Origin: Bacillus sp. FJAT-50079
GTDB lineage: Bacteria > Bacillota > Bacilli > Bacillales > Bacillaceae_C
NCBI RefSeq assembly: GCF_018343515.1
Contig: NZ_JAGYPD010000004.1
Coordinates: forward strand, 372,001 to 436,000
DNA length: 64,000 nucleotides
Direction of reading: 5' to 3'
Under the pieces are notes generated by a model that ran no database searches, had not been told where the DNA came from, and saw nothing but the letters and a program-made list of their open reading frames with translations. A program made the position numbers and the translations under genes. Below, piece by piece: positions 53,871 through 62,882 of the stretch (the first letter of the stretch is position 1; each line of letters begins with the position of its first letter).

Positions 53871-55361
53871 CTATCCATATCGTTCACGAGTGTTTTCGCC
53901 ATATACTTGATATTGATTTTTCCCTCGTTTCTTTGATTCGTATAAAGCGATGTCTGCTTTTTCGTACAATGTATTTAAACTATCTCCTTCTTCAGAGAAG
54001 GCAATACCGATGCTAACCGTTACATCTATATGGTCGGAACCAATGATGCCCTTTATTTCTCTACGAATTTGATGAATCAATAACGATGAAATTTCTGTAA
54101 TGTCTTGTTCCTTATGCTGAGGGAAAACAACGATAAATTCATCTCCGCCCAATCTTGCTGGTATGTTATCTTTGCCAATACAATGTTGAATCGTATCGGC
54201 GGTCACGATCAGCAGTTGATCGCCTTCGGAATGTCCGAGATGGTCATTCACTAATTTAAAGTTATCTAAATCGATCATCATTAATGCGAAAGGATGATCT
54301 TTCCGTTTGAGTCGTTCTTCTACGATTTCTTCAAACGCTGCTCGGTTTTTAAGTCCTGTTAAACTATCATGGAAAGCTAGATGCATCGGCTTTGCCACCC
54401 AGCGGAAAATAATAAAAGAAATAAAGAGAGCGATCGTTAAAATGACGAGTAGCTGTATGATAAACTCATTCTTATATTTGCTTAGCTGTCTGTTTAATTC
54501 GTTTTCGTGATAAGCGATTTCGACGACTCGATTGGTCGAAATTCCTCTCTCTTCATCAGCTTTATATGGGAGATAGCGATATTTTGCCGCTTTGTTATTC
54601 CATGTTCCGTCGATTTCATGAGTAACGCCTGAATCGACGGTTTGTTGAAAAACGGCCAACCGATCAGCGGGCATTTCGGCCTCAATTCGATCTCTCAATA
54701 CATATCCTTCCGAATTGCGGATCAGTATTTTATAAAGGAAATCGAATGATGTTTCTAAATCGGCAATTACTTTCCACACATTGAATTCATTAAAAATATG
54801 TTCGTCATCGAGTGCGTATCCTAATTGAAGCAAATATTTGTGATCAGGAGTAGGCATATAACTAAATTTTTTTAATTCACCTGTTTTTTGTTGAACGTCC
54901 AACCCATCATCGGCAAAAATATGCCCATTTCTTCTTTTGTCCAATACTTTTGAAAATTCAACGCAGCAATTTTGAAAGTCAAGGCCTATATCCTCTTTGA
55001 AAGAACTACGGATAATGACATTTTTATCATTAATAATATACACATCCATACCAAACTCTTCTTTTAAAGCATCCATATCCCACTGATCTACATTTGGATT
55101 TTCAGTGTAATAAGCAAGCCATCTTTCTGAGTTTTTTTTCATTTTATTTGCCAGCTCGTCATCAAATAAATGATAGGCTTTGTCAACTGTATGAAGCGAA
55201 GTTAAAATGGTTGACTCGGCTAAAGTCAATCTAAGTTTATGCTCTTCAATCACTCTGCTCTTTAGTTTATTATGGTCAATAAAGGCGATAACAAAAGTAA
55301 TGAAAAGGGAAAAGGCAATAAGTAAAACAGTAATTTGTAATTGAAAATTCCTCTTTGGCAT
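53871..55361 (-). CDS. Membrane diguanylate cyclase with extracytoplasmic sensor
   Basis: A 496-aa protein with two membrane helices (about 10-27 and 305-325) enclosing a roughly 275-residue external sensor of PAS/Cache-like style. The C-terminal GGDEF domain (about 335-485) has FHDSLTGLKNRAAFEE at its start and an intact RLGGDEF active site (about 403). The RxxD inhibition site is absent. Predicted to make cyclic di-GMP in response to an outside signal. It converges on the chemoreceptor gene and lies next to comC, so it is the second c-di-GMP enzyme of the block. RBS GAGAGGTAGGG lies upstream. Confidence 0.9.
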   Translation of the reverse strand: MPKRNFQLQITVLLIAFSLFITFVIAFIDHNKLKSRVIEEHKLRLTLAESTILTSLHTVDKAYHLFDDELANKMKKNSERWLAYYTENPNVDQWDMDALKEEFGMDVYIINDKNVIIRSSFKEDIGLDFQNCCVEFSKVLDKRRNGHIFADDGLDVQQKTGELKKFSYMPTPDHKYLLQLGYALDDEHIFNEFNVWKVIADLETSFDFLYKILIRNSEGYVLRDRIEAEMPADRLAVFQQTVDSGVTHEIDGTWNNKAAKYRYLPYKADEERGISTNRVVEIAYHENELNRQLSKYKNEFIIQLLVILTIALFISFIIFRWVAKPMHLAFHDSLTGLKNRAAFEEIVEERLKRKDHPFALMMIDLDNFKLVNDHLGHSEGDQLLIVTADTIQHCIGKDNIPARLGGDEFIVVFPQHKEQDITEISSLLIHQIRREIKGIIGSDHIDVTVSIGIAFSEEGDSLNTLYEKADIALYESKKRGKNQYQVYGENTRERYG

Positions 55362-55429
55362 CTATAAATATCCCTACCTCTCCCATGACAATATTCCAAT
55401 GAGTTGACTAAGTGAAAAAGTGTAAACAC

Positions 55430-55600
55430 TTCCAAAAATATAGCTGATCCAAAGGCAAGCTTTGGATTGATTCCGTTAATTGAATAGGAACAAAGATCTG
55501 CATTCATAGAGGTACGAACGTGCCGGGCGTTATGGGCAAGTGCTTCGTCTGCAATATGCCCGTACATGCCGATGGGAATGGAGTTTGGCAGATTTAAAAT
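55430..55600 (-). other. Unidentified coding-like remnant between two minus-strand genes
   Basis: On the minus strand a frame reads LPNSIPIGMYGHIADEALAH and continues through NARHV and SINGINPKLAFGSAIF without a stop, but with no ribosome binding site and no recognisable family. It may be a gene fragment or another dispersed intergenic element. It lies between the GGDEF gene start and the comC stop. Confidence 0.3.
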
Positions 55601-55603
55601 CTT

Positions 55604-56350
55604 TTAGAACGAAATAAGTGCAAAATACCATGAAAAAATCGCCTCATGATAAAAGTATGTAATCAATGTACCGATGGCGATAAACGGTCCAAAAGGAATC
55701 GGCTTTTTCCGTTCTACAATCCGTAATGCCATTCCAATTCCACCGATGATGGCCCCAATAAGGTTGGCGAAAAAAAAGGCAAGTAAACTTAACTTTAAAC
55801 CAAGAACAAGTCCGATTACTGCAAACAATTTGACATCGCCCCCGCCAAGCCCTCCATTACTTATAACCGCAATCGTCAGTAAAATCGCAAACATAACAAT
55901 TGCTCCTAATAAAGAATCCCACCAAGGTAAAAGGGGCTGAACAACCCGTTCTGCTAGGATAATTCCCGCGAATACGAGAAGGATTTTATTAGGGATTAGT
56001 TTATAGGCAAGATCAGAGACCGTAATGATTACAAGCAATGATATAAGTGTCCAAGCGATAAGCAATTCAAATGACCAACCGATCTTAACGAAGGCGAAAA
56101 CAAATAAGCTTGCTGTAATAAGCTCCATCATCGGATAAACGGGGGAAATCCGTGTATGGCAGTGTCGGCATTTTCCACGTTGCATCAAATAAGAAAAAAC
56201 AGGAATCAGCTCTCGATATGAAAGAGTTTGATGGCAATTTGGACATGCGGAGCGCGGTCGAACGATTGATTGCATTAGCGGGACACGTAGACCGACAACA
56301 TTATAAAATGATCCGAATAACAACGCGTAAACGAAAATAATCGTTTTCAT
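55604..56350 (-). CDS. comC: Prepilin peptidase ComC (A24 family)
   Basis: A 248-aa membrane aspartyl protease/methyltransferase that cuts and N-methylates prepilins. Cytoplasmic zinc-type cysteines CPNCHQ and CRHCH (about 36-63), catalytic Asp residues in VSDLAYKLIP (about 111) and GGGDVKLFA (about 171), and eight or so membrane helices are present. The size equals B. subtilis ComC. It should process all four prepilins of the plus-strand operon as well as ComG pilins encoded elsewhere. In B. subtilis comC follows folC in the same direction; here it is inverted and separated by the pilus block. Its start overlaps the stop of a small upstream gene. Confidence 0.95.
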   Translation of the reverse strand: MKTIIFVYALLFGSFYNVVGLRVPLMQSIVRPRSACPNCHQTLSYRELIPVFSYLMQRGKCRHCHTRISPVYPMMELITASLFVFAFVKIGWSFELLIAWTLISLLVIITVSDLAYKLIPNKILLVFAGIILAERVVQPLLPWWDSLLGAIVMFAILLTIAVISNGGLGGGDVKLFAVIGLVLGLKLSLLAFFFANLIGAIIGGIGMALRIVERKKPIPFGPFIAIGTLITYFYHEAIFSWYFALISF

Positions 56351-56514
56351 CGTATATCAATCAAATGAAAGGCATGTTGTATTTTTGTTAAGCGACCGCT
56401 ATTCAAATCTCTTGAAGAAGTAGGGCTAAGGTCCTTGGTTTTATCGAAAATAGAAAATAATAATTGCTTCTTTATTAGCTCATTTGAAGAAACTTTTTTT
56501 CTAGCTTTTTTCAT
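56347..56514 (-). CDS. Small basic protein of unknown function, coupled to comC (55 aa)
   Basis: ATG at 56514 follows a strong AGGAGG ribosome binding site on the minus strand. The frame (MKKARKKVSSNELIKKQLLF ... HAFHLIDIR) ends in TGA overlapping the comC ATG (ATGA), which implies translational coupling. The product is basic and probably helical, with no membrane segment or cysteine. I do not recognise a family. Confidence 0.65.
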   Translation of the reverse strand: MKKARKKVSSNELIKKQLLFSIFDKTKDLSPTSSRDLNSGRLTKIQHAFHLIDIR

Positions 56515-56731
56515 TGAAATCCTCCTGTGACTTTTGGCCCGTTTTATAGGCTAATTCTACCTATCTATTATAGCGAAAATAGGTGTGGTTTGCGATCGCT
56601 TCTGGTCAAATTTGCATCAAAATATTTCAGCTTTGGAAAATGTTGAAGATTGATCACATTTGTAACGTCATAATCGGTAACATCCTCTTTATCTATGCTT
56701 AAAAAGTAAAAAAATGACGAAAAGCTTTTAA

Positions 56732-56764
56732 GACAAGACGACAAATGTCTTGTCCTTTTTTTTT
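56732..56764 (+). terminator. Terminator-like hairpin before spoIIB
   Basis: GACAAGA (56732-56738) pairs with TCTTGTC (56748-56754), followed by a run of nine T. No plus-strand gene precedes it, so it may end an unseen transcript or attenuate spoIIB. Confidence 0.65.
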
Positions 56765-56813
56765 ACCGATGTGATAGCATAAAACAAACTTTGCGGGCGG
56801 AGGGATGGATCAA

Positions 56814-57836
56814 ATGAATAAGAAAAAAAAAGAACGACCAACAGTTAAAATAAAAATTAATGGAGAAGAACATGACTATAATGAAAATGTAATTATTAAT
56901 CATTGGCAAACAGCAGACGAAGAAGCATCCGCCGCAGCAGACGAACAGGCAGATGAGAAGGAGTTCGATTGGGTGCTTCCGGAAACAAATGTGCAGGAAG
57001 TACCAAAGTTTCATAAGGTGAATCATGCTTCGAAACGACGCGCATCTTTTTTTACTGCTTCTTTACCGCGTAAATTTGCTCCAGGTTTGCCTGTTCTCAT
57101 TATTTCGATCATTACAGCGATTGCTGTCGGACTTTTACTTGGCGTCTTATTATTGAAAATGATGAAGGATGTAGAGCCGAAGTCTGCTCTTGTTGAGGAA
57201 ACAAAAGTTGCGGAAAATACAAATGAGACACCTGTCGAAGGGAACAGTTCAGCCTATTCAATGGAGTTGCCTTCTTTTATCGTTCCAGTTTTACAAGCTA
57301 ATGTATATACAGCAAGTGAAGGAGCAGAGCAGTTTTTAAAGGAATTATCTGAGCGTGGCATCTCGTCAACAAATCTGTCGATGGATGGTATGTATTATGT
57401 ACTGGTTGGCAGTGCAGACACGTATACGACTGTGAAATCATTAGCAACGCATGTGCAAACAAAAGAAGAACTAATCGTTTATCCGAAGGAGATTACATTA
57501 AAAGGCGGGGGAGAGCTAACTTTTCCAAGTGAGGATGAAGCTCGTCAATTTACGGCGGAGCATGAAGTGTTTTTGAAGTTAGCGGGTGAAGCTGCAAGTG
57601 GTTTATTAACTGGAAAAGTAAATGCAGATATACTTGTAGAAATTGATAAAGTACTGCAAGCAGGATCTGAAAAAAACAATGTTGAAGAAACAATAAAAGA
57701 GTTACATACGAAGCTCGTTGCAGCTCATTCTCATTTAGCTAGTTTTTCAAATAATTCGGCGGATGCGGGAAAAGTGAATGATGCTCAACAAGCTTTATTA
57801 GAATATATTGTGCTTTATCACGACGCATCCTCCTAA
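56814..57836 (+). CDS. spoIIB: Stage II sporulation protein B (SpoIIB)
   Basis: A 340-aa septum-dissolution protein that localises to the sporulation septum with SpoIIM/D/P. A basic cytoplasmic N-terminus (KKKKERPTVKIKINGEE) and an acidic stretch come first, then one membrane helix (GLPVLIISIITAIAVGLLLGVLLL, about 92-115). An outer SPOR-like domain follows (about 155-225; VYTASEGAEQFLKELSERG ... YYVLVGSADTY). I start at ATG 56814 because GGAGGG directly abuts the ATG at 56805. Gene order with maf and radC is as in B. subtilis. Confidence 0.88.
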   Translation: MNKKKKERPTVKIKINGEEHDYNENVIINHWQTADEEASAAADEQADEKEFDWVLPETNVQEVPKFHKVNHASKRRASFFTASLPRKFAPGLPVLIISIITAIAVGLLLGVLLLKMMKDVEPKSALVEETKVAENTNETPVEGNSSAYSMELPSFIVPVLQANVYTASEGAEQFLKELSERGISSTNLSMDGMYYVLVGSADTYTTVKSLATHVQTKEELIVYPKEITLKGGGELTFPSEDEARQFTAEHEVFLKLAGEAASGLLTGKVNADILVEIDKVLQAGSEKNNVEETIKELHTKLVAAHSHLASFSNNSADAGKVNDAQQALLEYIVLYHDASS

Positions 57837-57854
57837 AAAGACTTAGGAGGACGC
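57825..57854 (+). terminator. Hairpin at the end of spoIIB
   Basis: GCATCCTCCTAA (57825-57836, including the stop codon) pairs with TTAGGAGGACGC (57843-57854). There is no T run; function uncertain. Confidence 0.45.
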
Positions 57855-57936
57855 GAAGTGTAGCTTGTTTATTTGTACATATTTTGGTACGATGAGAACG
57901 TATCTCCCGATCTACTAGAAAGGTAGGATCCTCATC

Positions 57937-58509
57937 ATGTCAAACCTCATACTCGCTTCATCATCACCGCGCAGAAAAGAACTTCTAGGAAAGTTATCCA
58001 TCCCTTTTATTTCCCATTCATGCGATGTAGACGAAACCGTTTCAACTAGCTTATCACCATCTGAAATTGTAACCGTCCTTGCAAAAAGAAAAGCGGCCGC
58101 TGTTAGCCGACAATATCCGCAATCGTATATCATTGGTTCTGATACGATTGTCGTGAGTAATCAGCTTGTGCTTGGAAAGCCTAAAGATGAGAAAGAAGCG
58201 CGACAAATGCTAAGGACATTGTCCGGTAGGGTTCATTCAGTCTATACTGGTGTAGCCGTTTTACATGACGGCGTCGAATATGTTTTTTATGAAAAAACCG
58301 ATGTGGAATTTTGGGAATTATCAGAGGAAGAAATTGAGCGTTATATAGATAGCGGGGAGCCGTTCGACAAAGCTGGGGCTTACGGGATTCAAGGACTCGG
58401 AGCTTTATTTGTAAAATCGATATCTGGCGATTATTATTCCGTTGTCGGTCTTCCAGTTTCTCGGCTAGCACGCGTTTTGGCTGAAATGGGTGTCACTCCT
58501 TCACGCTAA
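57937..58509 (+). CDS. maf: Maf nucleotide pyrophosphatase
   Basis: A 190-aa nucleoside triphosphate pyrophosphatase of the Maf/YhdE type (dTTP/UTP). The N-terminal LASSSPRRKELLGKL (about 5-19) is the family signature; DETVS (about 32) and IIGSDTIVV (about 66-74) hold the catalytic acids, with GEPFDKAGAYGIQG (about 148-161). Known to influence septum formation when overproduced in B. subtilis. RBS AAAGGTAGGATCC precedes ATG 57937. Confidence 0.95.
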   Translation: MSNLILASSSPRRKELLGKLSIPFISHSCDVDETVSTSLSPSEIVTVLAKRKAAAVSRQYPQSYIIGSDTIVVSNQLVLGKPKDEKEARQMLRTLSGRVHSVYTGVAVLHDGVEYVFYEKTDVEFWELSEEEIERYIDSGEPFDKAGAYGIQGLGALFVKSISGDYYSVVGLPVSRLARVLAEMGVTPSR

Positions 58510-58566
58510 ATAAACGATATATCTTCGTCGGAATTCCACCGAGGTAGATAAAGGAGGAAACAATGA

Positions 58567-59256
58567 TTGGAAACAGAAACACTGATGATTCGTGATTTTC
58601 CGGCTGAAGATCGCCCGCGAGAGCGGCTTATTAATAATGGATCTGAAAGCTTATCAAATCAAGAGTTATTAGCGATCTTATTGCGAACAGGTACGAAGTC
58701 AGAGTCCGTTCTCCAACTAGCGAACCGTCTACTTACCCAGTTTGACGGACTGATGTGGCTAAAAGATGCCGCGATTGAAGAACTGATGAATATAAAAGGA
58801 ATCGGCCAGGCGAAGGCCGTTCAACTTTCCGCGGCAGTTGAATTAGGTCGAAGAATTAGCAATCTCAGCTATGATGACCGTTTTGTTATCCGCAGCCCTG
58901 AAGACGGGGCAAATTATGTCATGAACGATATGCGTTTCCTAAGTCAGGAACATTTCGTTTGCCTCTATCTTAACACCAAAAACCAAGTAATCCACCGTCA
59001 AACAATTTTCATTGGTAGTTTAAATGCCTCGATTGTGCATCCGCGCGAGGTTTTCAAAGAAGCTTTTCGCCGTTCAGCAGCCTCAATTATCTGCTTCCAT
59101 AACCATCCTTCCGGAGATCCCGCACCATCACGTGAAGACATTGAGGTGACGAAGCGGCTTGTAGAATGCGGAAAAATGGTCGGTATTGAAATTCTTGATC
59201 ATTTAGTCATTGGCGATCGAAAATATGTCAGTATGAAGGAAAAAGGCTATATGTGA
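58567..59256 (+). CDS. radC: RadC/YsxA JAMM-domain protein
   Basis: A 229-aa protein with an N-terminal helix-hairpin-helix region (IEELMNIKGIGQAKAVQL, about 75-92). A C-terminal JAB1/MPN+ metalloprotease-like domain shows the JAMM motif HNHPSGDPAPSRED (about 178-191), with an intact zinc site. RadC's role in DNA repair is disputed. The start is TTG 58567, 9 nt after AGGAGG; the ATG just before it is out of frame and closes quickly. It precedes mreB as in B. subtilis. Confidence 0.94.
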   Translation: METETLMIRDFPAEDRPRERLINNGSESLSNQELLAILLRTGTKSESVLQLANRLLTQFDGLMWLKDAAIEELMNIKGIGQAKAVQLSAAVELGRRISNLSYDDRFVIRSPEDGANYVMNDMRFLSQEHFVCLYLNTKNQVIHRQTIFIGSLNASIVHPREVFKEAFRRSAASIICFHNHPSGDPAPSREDIEVTKRLVECGKMVGIEILDHLVIGDRKYVSMKEKGYM

Positions 59257-59425
59257 CACTATGATTTTTTAAAGCGATAAGATATAATTGTATTTATGTT
59301 TTTACAAAAATCGTCTAAAAAGATAATGATTCGATTAAATAAAAGCAATACGGACAAAGAGTAAAAATAAGTCCAATTTATAAATAAAGCATGGCATTTG
59401 GAAAGAGAAAGGGAGATACATTACG

Positions 59426-60445
59426 ATGTTTGGATTCGGAACGAAAGATTTAGGGATTGATTTAGGTACTGCAAATACACTTGTATTTGTAAAAGGAAAA
59501 GGTGTCGTGCTACGGGAGCCGTCTGTTGTTGCATTACAAACAGATACGAAAAAAATTGTTGCAGTAGGAAATGATGCGAAAAATATGATTGGGCGTACAC
59601 CTGGGAACATTGTTGCACTTCGTCCAATGAAAGATGGCGTCATTGCCGATTATGAAACGACTGCTTCGATGATGAAGTATTACATTAAAAGTGCTGCAAA
59701 AGCGAAAGGCTTTGGGGGAAAACCGTACGTAATGGTATGTGTGCCATCGGGAATTACAGCAGTTGAGCAACGAGCTGTTCTTGATGCGACAAGAGAGGCT
59801 GGCGCACGTGATGCCTATCCGATTGAAGAGCCATTTGCTGCGGCAATTGGAGCGAACTTGCCTGTTTGGGAACCAACAGGGAGCATGGTCGTTGATATCG
59901 GAGGTGGGACGACGGAAGTTGCCGTTATTTCACTAGGGGGAATTGTGACGAGCATGTCAATTCGAACAGCGGGTGATAATTTCGATGAATCGATTATTAC
60001 TTATATTCGAAAAACGTATAATTTGCTAATCGGTGATCGCACATCAGAAGCAATCAAGATGGAGGTCGGATCTGCTGGTGACACAGAGGGAATTGCACCA
60101 ATGGAAATCCGTGGTCGTGATTTGTTAACGGGATTACCGAAAACAATTGAAATTACAGCGGAAGAAATTTCAGGTGCCTTGCATGATACGGTATTCACAA
60201 TTATCGATGCGGTTAAAAATACGCTTGAAAAAACTCCACCAGAGCTTGCTGCTGATATAATGGATCGTGGAATTGTCTTAACTGGCGGCGGCGCATTATT
60301 GCATAATTTAGATAAGGTCATTAGTGAGGAAACAAAAATGCCTGTATTGATCGCCGAAGAGCCGCTTGACTGTGTAGCAATTGGGACAGGCAAGGCTTTG
60401 GATCATATTGATTTATTCAAAAATAAGGCAAGGGATTCAAGATAA
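59426..60445 (+). CDS. mreB: Rod-shape determining actin homologue MreB
   Basis: A 339-aa actin-like ATPase whose membrane-bound filaments guide lateral wall synthesis. Motifs: [15 protein letters not shown] (phosphate 1, about 11-25), VCVPSGIT (about 105), [11 protein letters not shown] (phosphate 2, about 158-168) and [12 protein letters not shown] (adenosine, about 287-298). RBS GGGAGAT lies 9 nt upstream. A TATAAT is seen about 140 nt upstream. First gene of mreBCD. Confidence 0.97.
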   Translation: MFGFGTKDLGIDLGTANTLVFVKGKGVVLREPSVVALQTDTKKIVAVGNDAKNMIGRTPGNIVALRPMKDGVIADYETTASMMKYYIKSAAKAKGFGGKPYVMVCVPSGITAVEQRAVLDATREAGARDAYPIEEPFAAAIGANLPVWEPTGSMVVDIGGGTTEVAVISLGGIVTSMSIRTAGDNFDESIITYIRKTYNLLIGDRTSEAIKMEVGSAGDTEGIAPMEIRGRDLLTGLPKTIEITAEEISGALHDTVFTIIDAVKNTLEKTPPELAADIMDRGIVLTGGGALLHNLDKVISEETKMPVLIAEEPLDCVAIGTGKALDHIDLFKNKARDSR

Positions 60446-60514
60446 TAAGAAAAGCGCAAGCACATGTCTGATTGTGCGTTTGTCGGGGAATCAGAATAGT
60501 AAGAGGTGGAAATA

Positions 60515-61369
60515 ATGCCGCAATTTTTTCTTAACAAGCGTCTGATTATCCTGCTTGTCAGCATTATTATTCTCGTGTCACTGATCGGATTTTCTTTAAG
60601 AGATAGAGAAAATATTTCTCGACCGGAGCAATTCGTTAAAGACGTTATCGGCTTCGGTCAGTCTCTTGTTTCAATACCCACGCAAAAACTTGTCGTACTT
60701 GTTGAAAATATAAAGGATCTGCAAAATACATACACAGAAAATAAAAAGCTTAAATCGCGCTTAGAGGAGCTGGCAAAGCTTGAAAAGGAAATATCGGATT
60801 TAAAAAGAGATAATGAGGAACTAAGGGAAGTTTTAAATAAAACGGACAATCTCCGTGATTACACAGCGATTCAGGCAACTGTAATTAGCCGGACCCCTGA
60901 TCGTTGGTATGAAAAAATTATTATTAATAAAGGTAAGAAAAGCGGGGTCAAACCAGATATGGCAATCATGACCTCAAAAGGGTTAATCGGAAAAGTAATT
61001 AGTACGTCAGAAATGACGGCAACCGTTGAATTATTAAGCTCTGAGAACACGAAAAATCGAGTCTCCGCACTTATTCAAGGGGAAACGGAAATTTATGGAC
61101 TCATTGACGGCTATGACCGTGAAAAAAAACTGCTATTAATGAAGGATTTGCCATTGGATCAAGAAATTGAAGAGGGACAAAATATTATTACATCCGGTTT
61201 AGGTGGTGTTTTTCCAAAAGGGCTTGACGTTGGAAAAGTGAAGGAGCTTGGCTTGGATCAATATGGCCTCACTCAAATCGCTTATGTAGAACCTTCAGCT
61301 GATTTTTATGGCTTTGAGCATGTATTAGTGATCGTCCGTCCAGAAGATGGGCAAGAGGAGGCAGAATGA
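60515..61369 (+). CDS. mreC: Rod-shape determining protein MreC
   Basis: A 284-aa single-pass protein: short cytoplasmic N-terminus, membrane helix (LIILLVSIIILVSLIGFSL), a coiled coil (about 70-112) and two beta-barrel domains outside the membrane (TVISRTPDRWYEKIIINKG, about 126-144; ITSGLGGVFPKGLDVGKV). It links MreB to PBP2-type wall synthases. ATG 60515 follows AAGAGGTGG; the in-frame GTG at 60506 is inside that site. The stop overlaps mreD. Confidence 0.95.
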   Translation: MPQFFLNKRLIILLVSIIILVSLIGFSLRDRENISRPEQFVKDVIGFGQSLVSIPTQKLVVLVENIKDLQNTYTENKKLKSRLEELAKLEKEISDLKRDNEELREVLNKTDNLRDYTAIQATVISRTPDRWYEKIIINKGKKSGVKPDMAIMTSKGLIGKVISTSEMTATVELLSSENTKNRVSALIQGETEIYGLIDGYDREKKLLLMKDLPLDQEIEEGQNIITSGLGGVFPKGLDVGKVKELGLDQYGLTQIAYVEPSADFYGFEHVLVIVRPEDGQEEAE

Positions 61370-61887
61370 TGAAGCGCATTATTCTTCCTCTGTTTTTCAT
61401 CCTTGCTTTTTATGGAGAAAGTCTATTTGTTAATTTCACGCCACATGTTCTTTTTGGAGAAGAACGTCACATCATTCCACATTTTATCCTCGTGTTATTA
61501 ATGATGACGGGTATTTATTATTTTAGAAATCAGGCATTACTATATGCGCTGCTTTTCGGTCTGCTTTTCGATGTTTATTACACAGGGACAATCGGCATTT
61601 ACCTTTGTTTATATCCAATTGCTGTCTATTTAACGACGAAAATGATTAGGATACTGCATGTCAATATACTCACAACAACGATTGTTATTACGTTGCATCT
61701 GGCGATTGTTGAATTGCTTGTATATGCATTCGCGGTTCTCGTCTTAAGAGTTAGTATGCCACCAGCGGAATTTGCGTCATTGCGGCTCTGGCCAACACTT
61801 ATTTGTAATGCGATTCTTTGTTTGATAATCTATTTTCCTTTTTCCCGCTGGTTACAATCGAGCCAAAAAGAAAAATTAGCTGAATAA
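61366..61887 (+). CDS. mreD: Rod-shape determining protein MreD
   Basis: A 173-aa membrane protein with about five helices (e.g. ILPLFFILAFYGESLFV, ALLYALLFGLLFDVYY). It is a partner of MreC in the elongasome. It starts at an ATGATG pair overlapping the mreC stop, with AGAGGAGG upstream. The C-terminus is a basic RWLQSSQKEK tail. Confidence 0.92.
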   Translation: MMKRIILPLFFILAFYGESLFVNFTPHVLFGEERHIIPHFILVLLMMTGIYYFRNQALLYALLFGLLFDVYYTGTIGIYLCLYPIAVYLTTKMIRILHVNILTTTIVITLHLAIVELLVYAFAVLVLRVSMPPAEFASLRLWPTLICNAILCLIIYFPFSRWLQSSQKEKLAE

Positions 61888-62014
61888 CTCCTTTATTTTT
61901 CCTGGAAAAGAGGAAAAACGCTAGTATGTGTCGAATGGAGCAGAGAGATGACGCAAGGATCAATTTTATGTATGATGAAGGTATGGACTTGATTGTTTGG
62001 TGTTGAAAGGAGAC

Positions 62015-62041
62015 ATGAGGGCAGAAATCCTTTTTAAATGA
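62015..62041 (+). other. Possible 8-codon leader peptide before minC
   Basis: GAAAGGAGAC followed by ATG at 62015 and a stop at 62039-62041 gives the peptide MRAEILFK. A good ribosome binding site on such a short frame, in the 305-nt mreD-minC gap, could be a leader peptide or the relic of an older start. The rest of 61888-62192 shows no clear element. Confidence 0.3.
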
Positions 62042-62192
62042 TAAGAAATGATTAGTTTTTGACTTGGACGATTTAAAGTCACAGGTCGATTCCTTGTGGC
62101 AATCCACTTAGGCTTACGTTAGTGCTGTCACAACCTTTTGCTTTGTGAAGCTTTCCAAGGTGCTTCTGCATTTCTTATGTAGCCCGTACATT

Positions 62193-62882
62193 ATGAAAAA
62201 CAAACAAAATATCATGATTAAAGGAACGAAAAATGGACTTTCATTGCAATTGAATGATCGCTGTTCCTATAAAGAGTTATTAGTAGAACTGGAGGAAAAG
62301 CTTGCGGAATTACATAGAGTGGATGATGATCGTCCGCTTATTTCCGTTAGCATTCAAGCGGGAAATCGTTATTTGGATGAGCAACAACAGGAAGAGTTGA
62401 AAGAGTTAATTCGCCAAAAACGCAATTTAATTGTTGATCATATTGAGAGCAATGTGGTTACGAAAGCGGAAGCTCAACAATATATTGATGAACAGGAAAT
62501 TACATCCGTTGCAACGATTGTCAGGTCTGGCCAAGTTCTAGAAGTTGAGGGTGATTTGCTGCTTGTCGGTGATGTGAATCCTGGAGGAACGGTAAAAGCA
62601 GGAGGCAATATTTTTATTATGGGGGCATTAAGAGGTGTAGCACATGCTGGCTATACGGGTAAAGCAGAATCTGTCATTGTCGCTTCATTCATGACACCCT
62701 CCCAGCTAAGAATTTACGACTGTATTAGTCGCGCTCCTGATCATTACGATAAAGAGGAACACCATCAAATGGAGTGCGCATACATAGATAGAACGAATCA
62801 AATTGTTATAGACCGTTTACAAGTGTTAAAGCACTTGAGACCGAATATTACTAGATTCAAAGGGGGACACTATAATGGGTGA
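62193..62882 (+). CDS. minC: Septum site-determining protein MinC
   Basis: A 229-aa inhibitor of FtsZ assembly at the poles. The N-terminal FtsZ-binding domain (about 1-100) starts IMIKGTKNGLSLQLND, and the C-terminal beta-helix domain (about 115-215; RSGQVLEVEGDLLLVGDVNP and GGTVKAGGNIFIMG) dimerises and binds MinD. ATG 62193 gives the length known for B. subtilis, but no Shine-Dalgarno sequence precedes it; the in-frame GTG at 62145 would add 16 residues without parallel. The end overlaps minD by 8 nt. Confidence 0.9.
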   Translation: MKNKQNIMIKGTKNGLSLQLNDRCSYKELLVELEEKLAELHRVDDDRPLISVSIQAGNRYLDEQQQEELKELIRQKRNLIVDHIESNVVTKAEAQQYIDEQEITSVATIVRSGQVLEVEGDLLLVGDVNPGGTVKAGGNIFIMGALRGVAHAGYTGKAESVIVASFMTPSQLRIYDCISRAPDHYDKEEHHQMECAYIDRTNQIVIDRLQVLKHLRPNITRFKGGHYNG

